Assembly: GCA_022564995.1 (NCBI GenBank)
Contig: JADFKK010000027.1
Span: forward strand, 1 to 41,772
Source of the DNA: Planctomycetota bacterium
GTDB taxonomy: Bacteria; Planctomycetota; Planctomycetia; Pirellulales; JADFKK01
DNA length: 41,772 nucleotides
Reading direction: 5' to 3'
This document shows, in pieces, positions 15,315 to 24,721 of this stretch. Below the pieces are notes generated by a model. The model saw nothing but the letters and a program-made list of their open reading frames with translations, was not told the DNA's origin and made no database searches. A program made the translations under genes and the position numbers. Position 1 is the stretch's first letter. The number at the start of each line of letters is the position of its first letter.

Positions 15315-18300
15315 ATGACTGACCAAGAACTGATCCGCCTGGTGCGCGAGAAGGCCGCGGAAGATCTCACCATCGACGAGATCCACGAGTTGCATGCGCG
15401 GCTGGGCGAATCGGCCGAGCTGCGCGAAGCGCTCAGCGAGCAACTCCAGATCGAACAGTATCTGGCCGACGCGCTGGGGCGGGCCAATGTGCCGCTCGAC
15501 GAGATCATCCAACTGACCGGTCGAATCGAAGATCAGCCGCCGAGCCAGTCGATGTCGCTGTGGGGCGCGCTGCTGTGTCTGTTGGCCGGCGGGCTGCTGG
15601 CGAGCGGACTGCTGGCGGCGATTGTCGGCCCAGAGATGTTCGACTTCGACGCAGGGCAAGTTACCCAAGACGGTGACAACGCAGACGATAGCAACACGGA
15701 GGATGAAGCGCTGCCAGCCGGCGAAGACGAACCGACCGGCAAGAACGCCATCGCCTCGGTAGACGACGGCGACCCGAAAAAAGTCGACGGGCCGCAACGG
15801 AAGCCGGCGCCGCGCAATCCCGATCCAACGATCGAACAGATCGCGGAGCCAACGCCCCAGCCGCCTGAGCCGGAGCCACAAGTTCCTGAGCCGCCGGCCG
15901 GTCCGTGGGTGGCAACGCTGGCGGCCGAGCCCAAGGATTTTTCCGAGATCGCCTTCGACGATTTTCCGATCGACGGCCGAGATCGTCCTGAGACCAACGT
16001 GAAGGAGTGGTTTGCTCCGATCGAGGGCGTCGCCGGAACCTTGACTGACAAGGAACTCACGCCACGTCTTGGCGATCCGCGCAAGGTAACCGGCGTGGCG
16101 ATTCGCGGCGTCGTTAAGCTCCTTGCTCCTTGGCGAGACGGTCAGGCCTTGCGGATTTCGCTGTACGAGCCGCGACTTTTCAAGATGCACTTCTGGAACG
16201 GCACCGAGGGCGTGACGTTCATCCGCTGCGATGCCGGGCGGGCGACCTGGGCGGCGTATCGCTCGACGCGCGAAGCAGGCCAGCCGACGTCTAAGACCGA
16301 TGTGCTGGTGGGAACCGACGAAGATCGAGAACGGCGCATCGAGCGTCTCGGCGGAATGATCGACTTGCGCTGCGAAGAGGGCCGGATCGTGCTCAGCCGG
16401 GGCGGAATCACGCTGCTCAGCGCGCCGCTGGACGGCACGCCGCAAGAGGTGTATCTCGTGGGTACCAGCACGATTCGCGGCGTGTCGCTCGTCCGCTCGA
16501 CCGGGCTGCCCGATGAGCGGAAGCCGCGACCCGTAACGCTCGACGTGGAACGACCCGCCTCGTTGGCCTGGGTAGGCGAACTGGCCGACGGGACTTCGCT
16601 GCGCAAGGCGGACGACGGTAGCGTCGAAATCGCCGCAACGGAAAACACAAAACTGTTGGCCTGGTCGGCCGTGCCGCTGCCGCGCGGCGGACTGCAAGAG
16701 ATCGTCTTCGAGATTGAAAACCCGCGCCCGGGAGCCGGTATTTTCTTGGGCGACGAGCAAGGCCGGCCGCGCCACCGCATCGGTTTCTTTCACGATAAAA
16801 ACAAGGACCGCGTGATTCTTGAGTATCTCGCGCCGGGCACTCCGCGAACGCAGGCGCGAAAGGCGCCCAACAACTCACACGCCTACCCGATCGCCGCGTT
16901 GGGCCAGCGGCATTGGGTCAAGCTGCTGTTGGGCTCCGGGGTGCTCAAGGTTTGGGTCAGCGGCGACGGGCAGCATTGGGGGCGGGCTTTCGATCCCATC
17001 GTCAACCTCCGCGGCGGGGCCCATTACGCCGGGCTGTACACGTTGCCGGGAAAGCAATCGAGCGGTGTTAAGCTGCGTCGATTGCAAGTGCGAATGTTGG
17101 ACGCGATCAACGCCCTTGCCCCGGCCGACATGCTCAAGCAGGCTATCGCGGCCAGTGACGCAGTAGATACCGACGCGGCAGATTACGTCGCCTGGCTGGC
17201 CGCCATCACCGAGCAACAGCCGGGCCATCTCAAAGACGACGCGGCGAGCCACGCCTGGCGACGAGCCTGTGCGATCAACACGCTGGCGGCCGGGCCCAAC
17301 GCCGCGCTGGCCCGCGAGTTGATCGATCGGCTGCTCGCCTCGCGGCCGGCCGAGTCACTCAACGTCGATGACAAGCTGCGGCTGCTCGATCAGATGGCCA
17401 TGGTGAGCGATACCTGGTCCGATCAGGCGGAGCTACGACGGGTGCTGCAACGCTACTTCGATCTTGCCGACGCGGAGCGACGCGATGGCCAGCAGCGCCC
17501 CTTTTCGCGCATCGCACGCCGCTGGATGACCGTTCCATTGTGGACCAGGCATCCGTTCGACAACCCTCCCGTTCCGTCGGCCGTGCGGACGATGCAGGCA
17601 GAATTGCTCGCCTTGGCCGCCGCCGACAACTGGCGAGAGGGATGGGAGTTTTGCAGACAACTCCGCGCCTGGGATCAGGCCCACACGTTTCACACGATCC
17701 GTTGGACCGAGGCCTGGGCAACGCGACGCATTCCACAGGTTGTGGCCGACGACGCTGTGTTGCTGCCCGCCAAGTGGCGACATCCGTTGATTGTCGAGGT
17801 TGGCAAAGAGGCGTTCAACGTCGTGGCCGAATTTGAAGCGGCCCTGCGTGGCAAGTCGTACGGGTCCGCCTGCCGTATCATTTCCTCAGCCACGGCAAAT
17901 GAAAATCTGGGGCTGCTGCCCGATCGCAACGACCGGCGCCTGCTGATCTCGATGCGGGGGGCCATCGAACTGGGCATGACCGATCATCCCGACTTACGAC
18001 GAACGATGAATTCGCAGTTCGGCGCGCTGGGCAAGTTACGATTGAACTCGGCAACATCCGCCGGCAATGAAGCACAGGTCGAGGCGATCACGGTGCAATT
18101 CTATGGCACCGAAGCCGCCGGAGCGGCACACCGGTGGCTGGGCAATCGCGCCTTGGCTCGCGGTGACTTTAGCGCCGCGATCGATCGCTACCGCTGGGCG
18201 CTTCGATTCGTCGATCTGGCCAGTCGCGGCGAAGTGATGGCTCGGCGGCGATTGGCCGGAGCGATGCTCGGCCGCGATTTAGGACAGGCGGTGACCGCGT

Positions 18301-20156
18301 CGGTTAAATTCGGCGAGACCGAGATGACCGCAAAGGAGTTTGAAAAACTGGTCGCCGAAATGCGGACCGCACACGCCCTAGATGGCGGTCCCAATTCCTC
18401 GGCCGGCGCCGATTCAGCCGGGCTGCACGAGGCCCCGGCGCCGGCCGCGTTTACCGCGCACGTCCGCGCGCGTTTCGACGGCGAGTTGAGCGCCGACCCC
18501 AACAGCCCTCCCGACGGCGTCGACCAGACACGGTTCGACTGGCGAGCGGCGCAAATGGGCGTGACGGTGGCCGGCAACATGATGTACGTCTCGAATCGCT
18601 TTCAGGTGTCCGCCTATGACTTGAATTCAGGCGCTCGTCGCTGGCAAACGTCGCTGGGGGCCGATCGATGGCGAATGCGAGACTGGTCGCTGGCCCCCAT
18701 GAAACCGTTGCTGGTCGGCACGCGGATCTATGCCCGCCACCTTCCGGTTTCCGGACCACAGATGGTCTGCCTGGAGGCGACCACGGGAAAAATCGTCTGG
18801 AGCACTAAATTGAAAACCGCCTCGGCCGCTCAGCCGCGGCGGAGCATCGCCTGCGATCCGATCTACTTGCAGGGTCAGCTTGTGACGATCACGGTGCAGC
18901 ACGCTGACCGGCACACGTCTCTTCATCTGGCATGGTTCGATGACGAGACGGGGCGCCTGATCCGCGAGCGGCATCTTATCGACGTGCGCAGCGAATGGCT
19001 GCAACGGCCGGTTTGTGAAGTTACCGCTACCGATAACCTGCTGCTCGTGTCGCTGGGCGGAGGGCTGCTCTGCTGCGACGTTGAAGGCCAGATTCGCTGG
19101 GTCCGAAAACTTTCCTGGCTGCCGCGCGAAGTCGACCCCAGCTACGGATACCAGGGATACGATCGGCCACTCGTCGACGCACGCCGCGTGCTGTTCACCC
19201 AGCCGGGGATGCGGTCGATCGAATGTGTCGATATCGACACGGGCCGCGCCGTCTGGAGTCGCAGCCTGCCGGAAGTGCGCCGGCTGATCGGCAAGGTCGA
19301 GGGCGTGCTGCTGGCAGAAACCGACCGCGGACTGGTCGGCCTCGACGCCAAAACGGGCGAGCCGATTTGGCACCACGACGAGAGCGAAATGCTCAATGCG
19401 CGGGCCTGGGACGGTTCCGGGCGGCTGATGTACGCGATGCGAGAAAAAAGCGATACCGCTGCCACGCCGTGGCGCGTCGCGCTGGTCTGGCTCGATGTAA
19501 AAACGGGCCGCGAAGTGGCGAGAACTTCAATCGCCGAGCTGCAAGACGCCGAGCCGATGTTCGGACCTTTCATTTCCGGAAACAAGCGGCTGTGGGCATT
19601 CTTCGGCCGGGCGGCGGGCGGACGGACGCGGGATCTGGTCGAGTTGACCGTCAAGGGTGAAGCGACGACGAGCATTGCAAAGCAGCGCGTCTGGACTTCG
19701 CACGTCGATGAGCGGATGCGTCAGGCCACCGCCGAAGTATTGCCGGGCTGGACGTTGCTTGCCGGCACGGGCCTCATCGGCGCGGCCGCGCCCACCGCCG
19801 GGCATCTCAAGCAACATGCCGGCCAAAACAACGTCTTGGCGTTGCCCGCGCCCGTCGGCAAGCCGGTTTGGCTGGCGCGGCAGATTACGGTGCCCAAGGG
19901 CGAATCGCAAGTCGCGCTGCGAATCAAGGTTGCCCGTCCGCCGGGCGGAACCGCCTGGAAGCTGGAAGTTCGGGCCGCCGGCGTCAAGCTGCTCGAAATG
20001 CCGATCAACGCGGCCACCACGCCTGCCGGCTGGCTCGAAATCGACGTGTCGCTAGCCCATCTCGCGGGCCAAACCGTTCAGTTGTTGGTCGGACAAACCG
20101 GCACGCAAGGAGCCCTGCCGCTCGGATACTGGCAGCGCATCGACGTGGTGTATTAA
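15315..20156 (+). CDS. Giant membrane-anchored PQQ-propeller protein of planctomycete type
   Basis: From the ATG at 15315 the product has 1,613 residues. An upstream in-frame ATG at 15282 adds 11 residues and cannot be excluded. An N-terminal helical cytoplasmic part of about 75 residues (MTDQELIRLVREKAAEDLTI) resembles the start of planctomycete anti-sigma-like proteins. One membrane segment follows (SLWGALLCLLAGGLLASGLL), then an acidic and Pro-rich linker, a long region with lectin-like features (GAGIFLGDEQGRPRHRIGFF), a helical region, and five or six PQQ/WD40-like blades (VSAYDLNSGARRWQ, CLEATTGKIVWSTKL, CVDIDTGRAVWSRSL, GLDAKTGEPIWHHD). The C-terminus is beta-rich. It probably acts outside the membrane as a scaffold or sensor. 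The function is unknown. Confidence 0.75.
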   Translation: MTDQELIRLVREKAAEDLTIDEIHELHARLGESAELREALSEQLQIEQYLADALGRANVPLDEIIQLTGRIEDQPPSQSMSLWGALLCLLAGGLLASGLLAAIVGPEMFDFDAGQVTQDGDNADDSNTEDEALPAGEDEPTGKNAIASVDDGDPKKVDGPQRKPAPRNPDPTIEQIAEPTPQPPEPEPQVPEPPAGPWVATLAAEPKDFSEIAFDDFPIDGRDRPETNVKEWFAPIEGVAGTLTDKELTPRLGDPRKVTGVAIRGVVKLLAPWRDGQALRISLYEPRLFKMHFWNGTEGVTFIRCDAGRATWAAYRSTREAGQPTSKTDVLVGTDEDRERRIERLGGMIDLRCEEGRIVLSRGGITLLSAPLDGTPQEVYLVGTSTIRGVSLVRSTGLPDERKPRPVTLDVERPASLAWVGELADGTSLRKADDGSVEIAATENTKLLAWSAVPLPRGGLQEIVFEIENPRPGAGIFLGDEQGRPRHRIGFFHDKNKDRVILEYLAPGTPRTQARKAPNNSHAYPIAALGQRHWVKLLLGSGVLKVWVSGDGQHWGRAFDPIVNLRGGAHYAGLYTLPGKQSSGVKLRRLQVRMLDAINALAPADMLKQAIAASDAVDTDAADYVAWLAAITEQQPGHLKDDAASHAWRRACAINTLAAGPNAALARELIDRLLASRPAESLNVDDKLRLLDQMAMVSDTWSDQAELRRVLQRYFDLADAERRDGQQRPFSRIARRWMTVPLWTRHPFDNPPVPSAVRTMQAELLALAAADNWREGWEFCRQLRAWDQAHTFHTIRWTEAWATRRIPQVVADDAVLLPAKWRHPLIVEVGKEAFNVVAEFEAALRGKSYGSACRIISSATANENLGLLPDRNDRRLLISMRGAIELGMTDHPDLRRTMNSQFGALGKLRLNSATSAGNEAQVEAITVQFYGTEAAGAAHRWLGNRALARGDFSAAIDRYRWALRFVDLASRGEVMARRRLAGAMLGRDLGQAVTASVKFGETEMTAKEFEKLVAEMRTAHALDGGPNSSAGADSAGLHEAPAPAAFTAHVRARFDGELSADPNSPPDGVDQTRFDWRAAQMGVTVAGNMMYVSNRFQVSAYDLNSGARRWQTSLGADRWRMRDWSLAPMKPLLVGTRIYARHLPVSGPQMVCLEATTGKIVWSTKLKTASAAQPRRSIACDPIYLQGQLVTITVQHADRHTSLHLAWFDDETGRLIRERHLIDVRSEWLQRPVCEVTATDNLLLVSLGGGLLCCDVEGQIRWVRKLSWLPREVDPSYGYQGYDRPLVDARRVLFTQPGMRSIECVDIDTGRAVWSRSLPEVRRLIGKVEGVLLAETDRGLVGLDAKTGEPIWHHDESEMLNARAWDGSGRLMYAMREKSDTAATPWRVALVWLDVKTGREVARTSIAELQDAEPMFGPFISGNKRLWAFFGRAAGGRTRDLVELTVKGEATTSIAKQRVWTSHVDERMRQATAEVLPGWTLLAGTGLIGAAAPTAGHLKQHAGQNNVLALPAPVGKPVWLARQITVPKGESQVALRIKVARPPGGTAWKLEVRAAGVKLLEMPINAATTPAGWLEIDVSLAHLAGQTVQLLVGQTGTQGALPLGYWQRIDVVY

Positions 20157-20245
20157 CGTGCCGGTCACAATCCGGCGGGCGGCGGTGAGTGATCTGGGCC
20201 ACGTTCGACTGCCTTCGGCATAACCCTCGTAATCCTCAGAACGAC

Positions 20246-20299
20246 GACGGTAAGTCGACGAATTGGGGAAGACTGAGACGGTAAGTCGACGAATTGGGG
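20246..20299. repeat. 31-bp-period direct repeat
   Basis: A 23-bp unit (GACGGTAAGTCGACGAATTG plus GGG) occurs twice, at 20246-20268 and 20277-20299, upstream of the HAF-repeat gene. It contains the palindrome GTCGAC. It may be a duplicated regulatory site or a slippage product. Confidence 0.6.
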
Positions 20300-20378
20300 G
20301 AAAACTGAGTATGCTAGTAGAGTGGGCTCGGAACTCAAAAATGGGTCCACACCGTTTCTCTAACCCGGAGGGCTGGCC

Positions 20379-21569
20379 GTGAGTGGGCACCATCAGATTC
20401 TTGCTTCTGCCATGTTATGTGCCTCACTTGCGATGGCCTTTGGCAACACATCGCAAGGCGCCCGCTTTGAAGGCCTAGGGTTCTTGCCCGGAACGAATAG
20501 CAGCAGAGCCAAAGGGATTTCCGCTGACGGGTCGGTGGTTATGGGCATAGGTTCCAATTCCGACTCGAATGAGACCTTTATCTGGACTCGCGAGGGCGGA
20601 ATGACTGGCCTCGGAGACCCGACGGGAGTCGATACCTATGCCAGCGCACGGGCGATCTCGGCCGATGGATCGGTGTTGATTGGGCAGGGCAGTATCTCGG
20701 GAGTTGGGGTGGGAGAGGCGTTTCGATGGACGGCAGACCAGGGCTTCGTCGGTCTGGGCTACCTGCCCGGCGGCAGCTTCAGCAGCAATGCCCTTGACGT
20801 CTCGGCCGACGGGTCGGTGGTGGTCGGTGAGAGCGATGCTGCCGTCAATTCGGAGGCGTTTCGCTGGACGGCAGACGGCGGGATGGTCGGCCTGGGCGAT
20901 CTGCCGGGTGGATCCGTTTCCAGCTCCGCCATGGCCGTTTCTGCCGATGGGTCGAAGGTCGTCGGGCGGAGCGAGTCCGAATCGGGACGCGAGGCCTTCC
21001 TTTGGACGCCCGACAACGGAATGGTTGGCTTGGGAGTCCTTGATGGCTTCGTCACGAGCAGCGCTCATTCGATCAGTGCGGACGGCTCCGTCGTGGTGGG
21101 ATCGTCCGGCAGAGATAACTTCGATTTCCCCTTCCTCAATCAAGCGTTCATGTGGACGGCGGATGGAGGGATGGTCGGTCTAGGATACCTGCCAGGCACG
21201 GAGAAGAGTTCTGCGGATGCAGTCTCCGCGGACGGGTCCGTGGTGGTGGGAACAAGCGGTCAGTCCCTGTCGCCCGAGGCGTTCATTTGGGACGCGACGC
21301 ACGGGATGCGAAATCTCCAGGACGTGCTTACCGATGAGTTTGGCCTGAACTTGACTGGTTGGACGCTCAACTCGGTATACGATATCTCCGACGACGGCTC
21401 GGTCATCGTTGGCTCGGGCCGCAATCCCCTCGGCGAAAGTGAAGCCTGGAGGGCGGAGATTCCCGAACCATCGAGCGTTCTCCTGTTGGTCAGCGGCCTG
21501 ATTTCGTTGTTCGCCTACGGTCGCGGTAAGCGGAGGCGCGCGGTCAACGTACTTCCCTCTTCTGGGTGA
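20379..21569 (+). CDS. Exported HAF-repeat protein with PEP-CTERM sorting signal
   Basis: The start is GTG at 20379 with a good ribosome-binding site (CGGAGG). A signal peptide (ASAMLCASLAMAFGNTSQGA) is followed by about seven repeats of roughly 45 residues with ISADGSVVVG, EAFRWTADGGMVGLG and LPGG motifs, which are HAF repeats. The C-terminus has the PEP-CTERM tripartite signal: IPEPSSVLLLVSGLISLFAYG followed by GKRRR, which directs processing by an exosortase. The protein is therefore secreted to the cell surface or matrix. The repeats predict a beta-rich rod or propeller. No exosortase gene is visible in the window. Confidence 0.85.
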   Translation: MSGHHQILASAMLCASLAMAFGNTSQGARFEGLGFLPGTNSSRAKGISADGSVVMGIGSNSDSNETFIWTREGGMTGLGDPTGVDTYASARAISADGSVLIGQGSISGVGVGEAFRWTADQGFVGLGYLPGGSFSSNALDVSADGSVVVGESDAAVNSEAFRWTADGGMVGLGDLPGGSVSSSAMAVSADGSKVVGRSESESGREAFLWTPDNGMVGLGVLDGFVTSSAHSISADGSVVVGSSGRDNFDFPFLNQAFMWTADGGMVGLGYLPGTEKSSADAVSADGSVVVGTSGQSLSPEAFIWDATHGMRNLQDVLTDEFGLNLTGWTLNSVYDISDDGSVIVGSGRNPLGESEAWRAEIPEPSSVLLLVSGLISLFAYGRGKRRRAVNVLPSSG

Positions 21570-21851
21570 AATCGTTTACCGGCAATGAGACATTTGGCGA
21601 GTGGAGGCCGCTGGGCCACCGGTAATTCCTCGCTGGGCGTCAAGCTCTTCGCGCGCCGTTGTATTACCCCCGAGCTAACGCCCGGGGCTCGCCATGCAAG
21701 AATGCGACACTTATTTTCTCGAACGATGCTAAGTGCCATTCGAGGCTGGGGCGATATTCACACGACACACCCGAACGGTTGCCAGAGTGCTTGGCGTTCG
21801 GTATAAAGTAGCCTCTTGTGAAGATGTGATTCGGGCTTCAGATTTGCGATC

Positions 21852-23321
21852 ATGGCAACGACCACCTCCGTCCAAGCTTTGAAGAACTACGTCGATGGTC
21901 GCTGGACGGCCTCGGCGTCGAGCGAAACCATTGAGGTTCGCAACCCGGCGACCGACGAGGTGCTGGCCACTTACGGCGCGACGACGGCCGCGGAAACAGA
22001 CCAAATCGCCGTTGCGGCCGAGGCGGCTTGGCTGCGTTGGCGGGCGACGCCGCCGCTGGCCCGGGCGCGGGTGTTGATGAAGCTGAAGAATCTGTTCGAC
22101 GCGCGGCAGGACGAGTTGGCCCACGTGCTGGCCCTGGAACACGGCAAGGCTTACCGCGAAGCCTACCTGGAAATCGAGCGAGGCATCGAGAACATCGAAG
22201 TCGCCTGTGGCGTGACCACGCTGATGCAGGGCGATCTGTTGGAAGATGCCGCTGAGGGGATCGACGAATACACGATTCGCCAGCCGCTGGGGGTTTCGGC
22301 CTGTCTGAGCCCGTTCAATTTTCCCGCCATGATCCCGCTCTGGTCGCTGCCCTACGCCTTGGCTTGCGGCAATACGATGATCGTCAAGGCCAGCCCGCGG
22401 GTGCCGATGACGGCGGTCAAGATGTTCGAGTTGATCGACGAAGCCGGCTTTCCGCCCGGCGTGGTGAACCTGGTGTTGGGGGCTGGCGAGGCTGGCGAGG
22501 CGTTGATCGCGCATCCGGCCGTTAAGACGATTAGCTTTGTCGGTTCGACCCGAGTCGGCAAAGCCGTTTATCGACAGGCGGCCGAACACGGCAAGCGGGT
22601 GCAAGTCGCCGCCGGGGCGAAAAACTTCGCGGTGGTGATGCCCGATGCCGATCTCGACGCGGCCATCGGCAATCTGATTGCCTCGGCGATGGGCTGCTCG
22701 GGCCAGCGCTGCCTGGCGCTGGCCGGCGTGATCGCGGTCGACGAAATCTATAACGAACTACACGACCGGCTGCTGGGCGCGGCCCGGGCGGTGAAGGTCG
22801 GTTTCGCGCTCGACGAGGGAGTCGAGATGGGGCCGGTGATCAGTGGCGCCGCCCAGCAGCGGATCGAAGGCTGTATCGAACAAGGCATCTCTCAAGGAGC
22901 CAAAGCCTCGCTGGACGGGCGGGGCCTTCGCGTCGACGGTTATCCCAACGGATATTGGGTCGGCCCGACGCTGCTGGGCGACTGCACGCCGGCGATGGAG
23001 GTGACGACGCAAGAAATCTTCGGCCCCGTGCTGTGTTTGCTGCGAGCGGCCAGTCTTGACGAGGCGATCGCGACGATCAACGATTCGTCCTATGGAAACG
23101 CCGCGGCGATTTACACTCGCAGCGGCAAGGCCGCCCGGCAGTTTCGCTACGAAGTGAGCGCCGGCAACATCGGCATTAACGTCGGCGTGGCGGCACCAAT
23201 GGCGTATTTCCCGTTCGGCGGCGCGAAGGATTCGTTCTTCGGATCGCTGCACGCCCAAGGCAAAGACGCCTTCCGCTTCTTCAGCAACGCCAAGGTGTGC
23301 GTCGAACGCTGGCCGAGTTGA
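21852..23321 (+). CDS. Aldehyde dehydrogenase, MmsA-like (CoA-acylating methylmalonate-semialdehyde dehydrogenase family)
   Basis: The 489-residue protein has the full aldehyde dehydrogenase fold. Key parts are SPFNFPAMIPLWSLPYALAC for cofactor binding, FVGSTRVGK, AGAKNFAVVMPDAD and the catalytic Cys287 in GCSGQRC, then EIFGPVLC. The AGAKN and GCSGQRC pattern is that of methylmalonate-semialdehyde dehydrogenase, which makes propionyl-CoA from valine breakdown. It lies next to phosphonoacetaldehyde hydrolase on the same strand, which raises the alternative that it oxidises an aldehyde from phosphonate breakdown. A 327-bp gap with repeats separates the two, so co-transcription is uncertain. Confidence 0.85.
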   Translation: MATTTSVQALKNYVDGRWTASASSETIEVRNPATDEVLATYGATTAAETDQIAVAAEAAWLRWRATPPLARARVLMKLKNLFDARQDELAHVLALEHGKAYREAYLEIERGIENIEVACGVTTLMQGDLLEDAAEGIDEYTIRQPLGVSACLSPFNFPAMIPLWSLPYALACGNTMIVKASPRVPMTAVKMFELIDEAGFPPGVVNLVLGAGEAGEALIAHPAVKTISFVGSTRVGKAVYRQAAEHGKRVQVAAGAKNFAVVMPDADLDAAIGNLIASAMGCSGQRCLALAGVIAVDEIYNELHDRLLGAARAVKVGFALDEGVEMGPVISGAAQQRIEGCIEQGISQGAKASLDGRGLRVDGYPNGYWVGPTLLGDCTPAMEVTTQEIFGPVLCLLRAASLDEAIATINDSSYGNAAAIYTRSGKAARQFRYEVSAGNIGINVGVAAPMAYFPFGGAKDSFFGSLHAQGKDAFRFFSNAKVCVERWPS

Positions 23322-23648
23322 TGCGTCTCACTGAATAAGAACCACGGATTTCACGGAAGGCACGGATAAACTAATATTACAGCGCTAGGTCGTGAAATTC
23401 GATGCCGTGCAAGGTATTTGGGGACTGGGGGCTGGGGACTGGGGAAACCTTGCTTCCCACTTCTCTAGCCCCTAGCCCCCTGCGTCCAGGGAAAGGATCG
23501 ATCCTGACACGCCTTCAATCCTTGAACGTCGTCGTCGACTTGGCGATGTCGTACCGATGGCCAACATGACCCATGACCAACAAAACCCTATCCGTGCCTT
23601 CCGTGTTATTCGTGGTTCATTTCCCTTGATCCCTTTGCGAATACAATC
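23322..23648. repeat. Repeat-filled gap with 30-bp inverted repeats
   Basis: Left arm 23339-23368 (starts GAACCACGG, ends CACGGATA) and right arm 23589-23618 are inverted copies matching in 27 of 30 positions. Between them lies a G-rich/C-rich foldback (23419-23482) like the one at 6351-6500. Together they look like a palindromic repeat unit of about 280 bp. No gene is supported here. Confidence 0.6.
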
Positions 23649-24482
23649 ATGACCGACTTCAGATATCAACGTACTTACCGTGGCCCGCTGAAGGCCGTGC
23701 TGCTCGACTGGGCCGGCACGACGATGGACTACGGTTGCTACGCACCGGCGGTGGTGTTTGTCGAGGTCTACAAACGCCAGGGCGTCGAGATCACCATCGA
23801 ACAGGCCCGCGAGCCGATGGGCGCCCATAAGCTGGTTCACATCCGCCGCGTTTCGCAGATCCCCGCGGTCGCCAAACGCTGGCAAGAGGCCCACGGCCGG
23901 GCTTGTCAGGAGAGCGACGTCGAGGCGATGTTCGAGGAGTTCGTTCCGCTGCAGTTAGCGTGTTTGGCCGACTATGCCGATTTGATCCCAGGCACGCTGG
24001 AATCGGTGGCCGCCTTTCGCGAGCGAGGCTTGAAGATCGGCTCGACCACCGGATACACCGGCGAGATGATGGAAATCTTGCAGGCCGAAGCGAAAAAGCG
24101 CGGCTACGAGCCCGACTCGACCGTCTGCGCCACCGATGTGCCGGCCGCCCGGCCCGAGCCGTGGATGTGTCTGAAAAACGCCGAAAACCTGGGCGTATTT
24201 CCGATGGAAGCGATCGTCAAGATCGGCGACACGCTGCCCGACGTAGACGAGGGCCTCAGCGCCGGCATGTGGACCATCGGCCTGGCCAAGACCGGCAACG
24301 AAATCGGCCTGACCGAAGAGGAGATCGACGCCTTGCCGGCCGAACAATATCAATTGCGAATCGACCGAGCCTATCAGCGGATGGCCCAAACGGGCGCGCA
24401 CTACGTCGTCGACGGCATCAGCGACGCCGTGGCATGTTTGGACGACATCGAAGCGCGTCTTCGTCGCGGAGAGCGACCGTAG
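23649..24482 (+). CDS. phnX: Phosphonoacetaldehyde hydrolase (phosphonatase)
   Basis: This 277-residue HAD-superfamily enzyme cleaves the C-P bond of phosphonoacetaldehyde, giving acetaldehyde and phosphate, the second step in use of 2-aminoethylphosphonate. The start AVLLDWAGTTMDYG carries the nucleophile Asp20 and the WAGT signature specific to PhnX rather than general HAD phosphatases. The Schiff-base lysine is probably Lys61 in MGAHKLVHIR. Later motifs STTGYTGEMM and VKIGDTLPDVDEG fit HAD motifs 2 and 4. The aminotransferase PhnW that normally supplies the substrate is not in the window. Confidence 0.93.
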   Translation: MTDFRYQRTYRGPLKAVLLDWAGTTMDYGCYAPAVVFVEVYKRQGVEITIEQAREPMGAHKLVHIRRVSQIPAVAKRWQEAHGRACQESDVEAMFEEFVPLQLACLADYADLIPGTLESVAAFRERGLKIGSTTGYTGEMMEILQAEAKKRGYEPDSTVCATDVPAARPEPWMCLKNAENLGVFPMEAIVKIGDTLPDVDEGLSAGMWTIGLAKTGNEIGLTEEEIDALPAEQYQLRIDRAYQRMAQTGAHYVVDGISDAVACLDDIEARLRRGERP

Positions 24483-24500
24483 GTTATGCTTTAGCATAAC
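24483..24500 (+). terminator. Hairpin directly after phnX
   Basis: GTTATGC (24483-24489), loop TTTA and GCATAAC (24494-24500) form a perfect 7-bp stem immediately after the stop codon. No U-run follows, so it is a weak intrinsic terminator or an mRNA-stabilising hairpin. Confidence 0.45.
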
Positions 24501-24721
24501 GACGCGCAGGCGGCGCCGTTGGGAAAGTCTGCTCCTTTGTAGAATTGGTAATTCGTGCCGCCCCTTGGATATGAGCATCCACCGATTGACTTCACCCGTC
24601 TGGCGGACCAACACGCTGAACGGGGAACCACCAAAAAGCAGCAACGTATGAAACGGCTTTGAACGATCGAAAAACGAGCCGAATTTGGTGCAAAGATCGG
24701 CTAGGTACGTTGCCGACTCGG

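Noticed and set aside
15219..16793. 524-residue minus-strand open frame
   Set aside because: It is antisense to the giant propeller protein and has an Arg/His-rich shadow composition.
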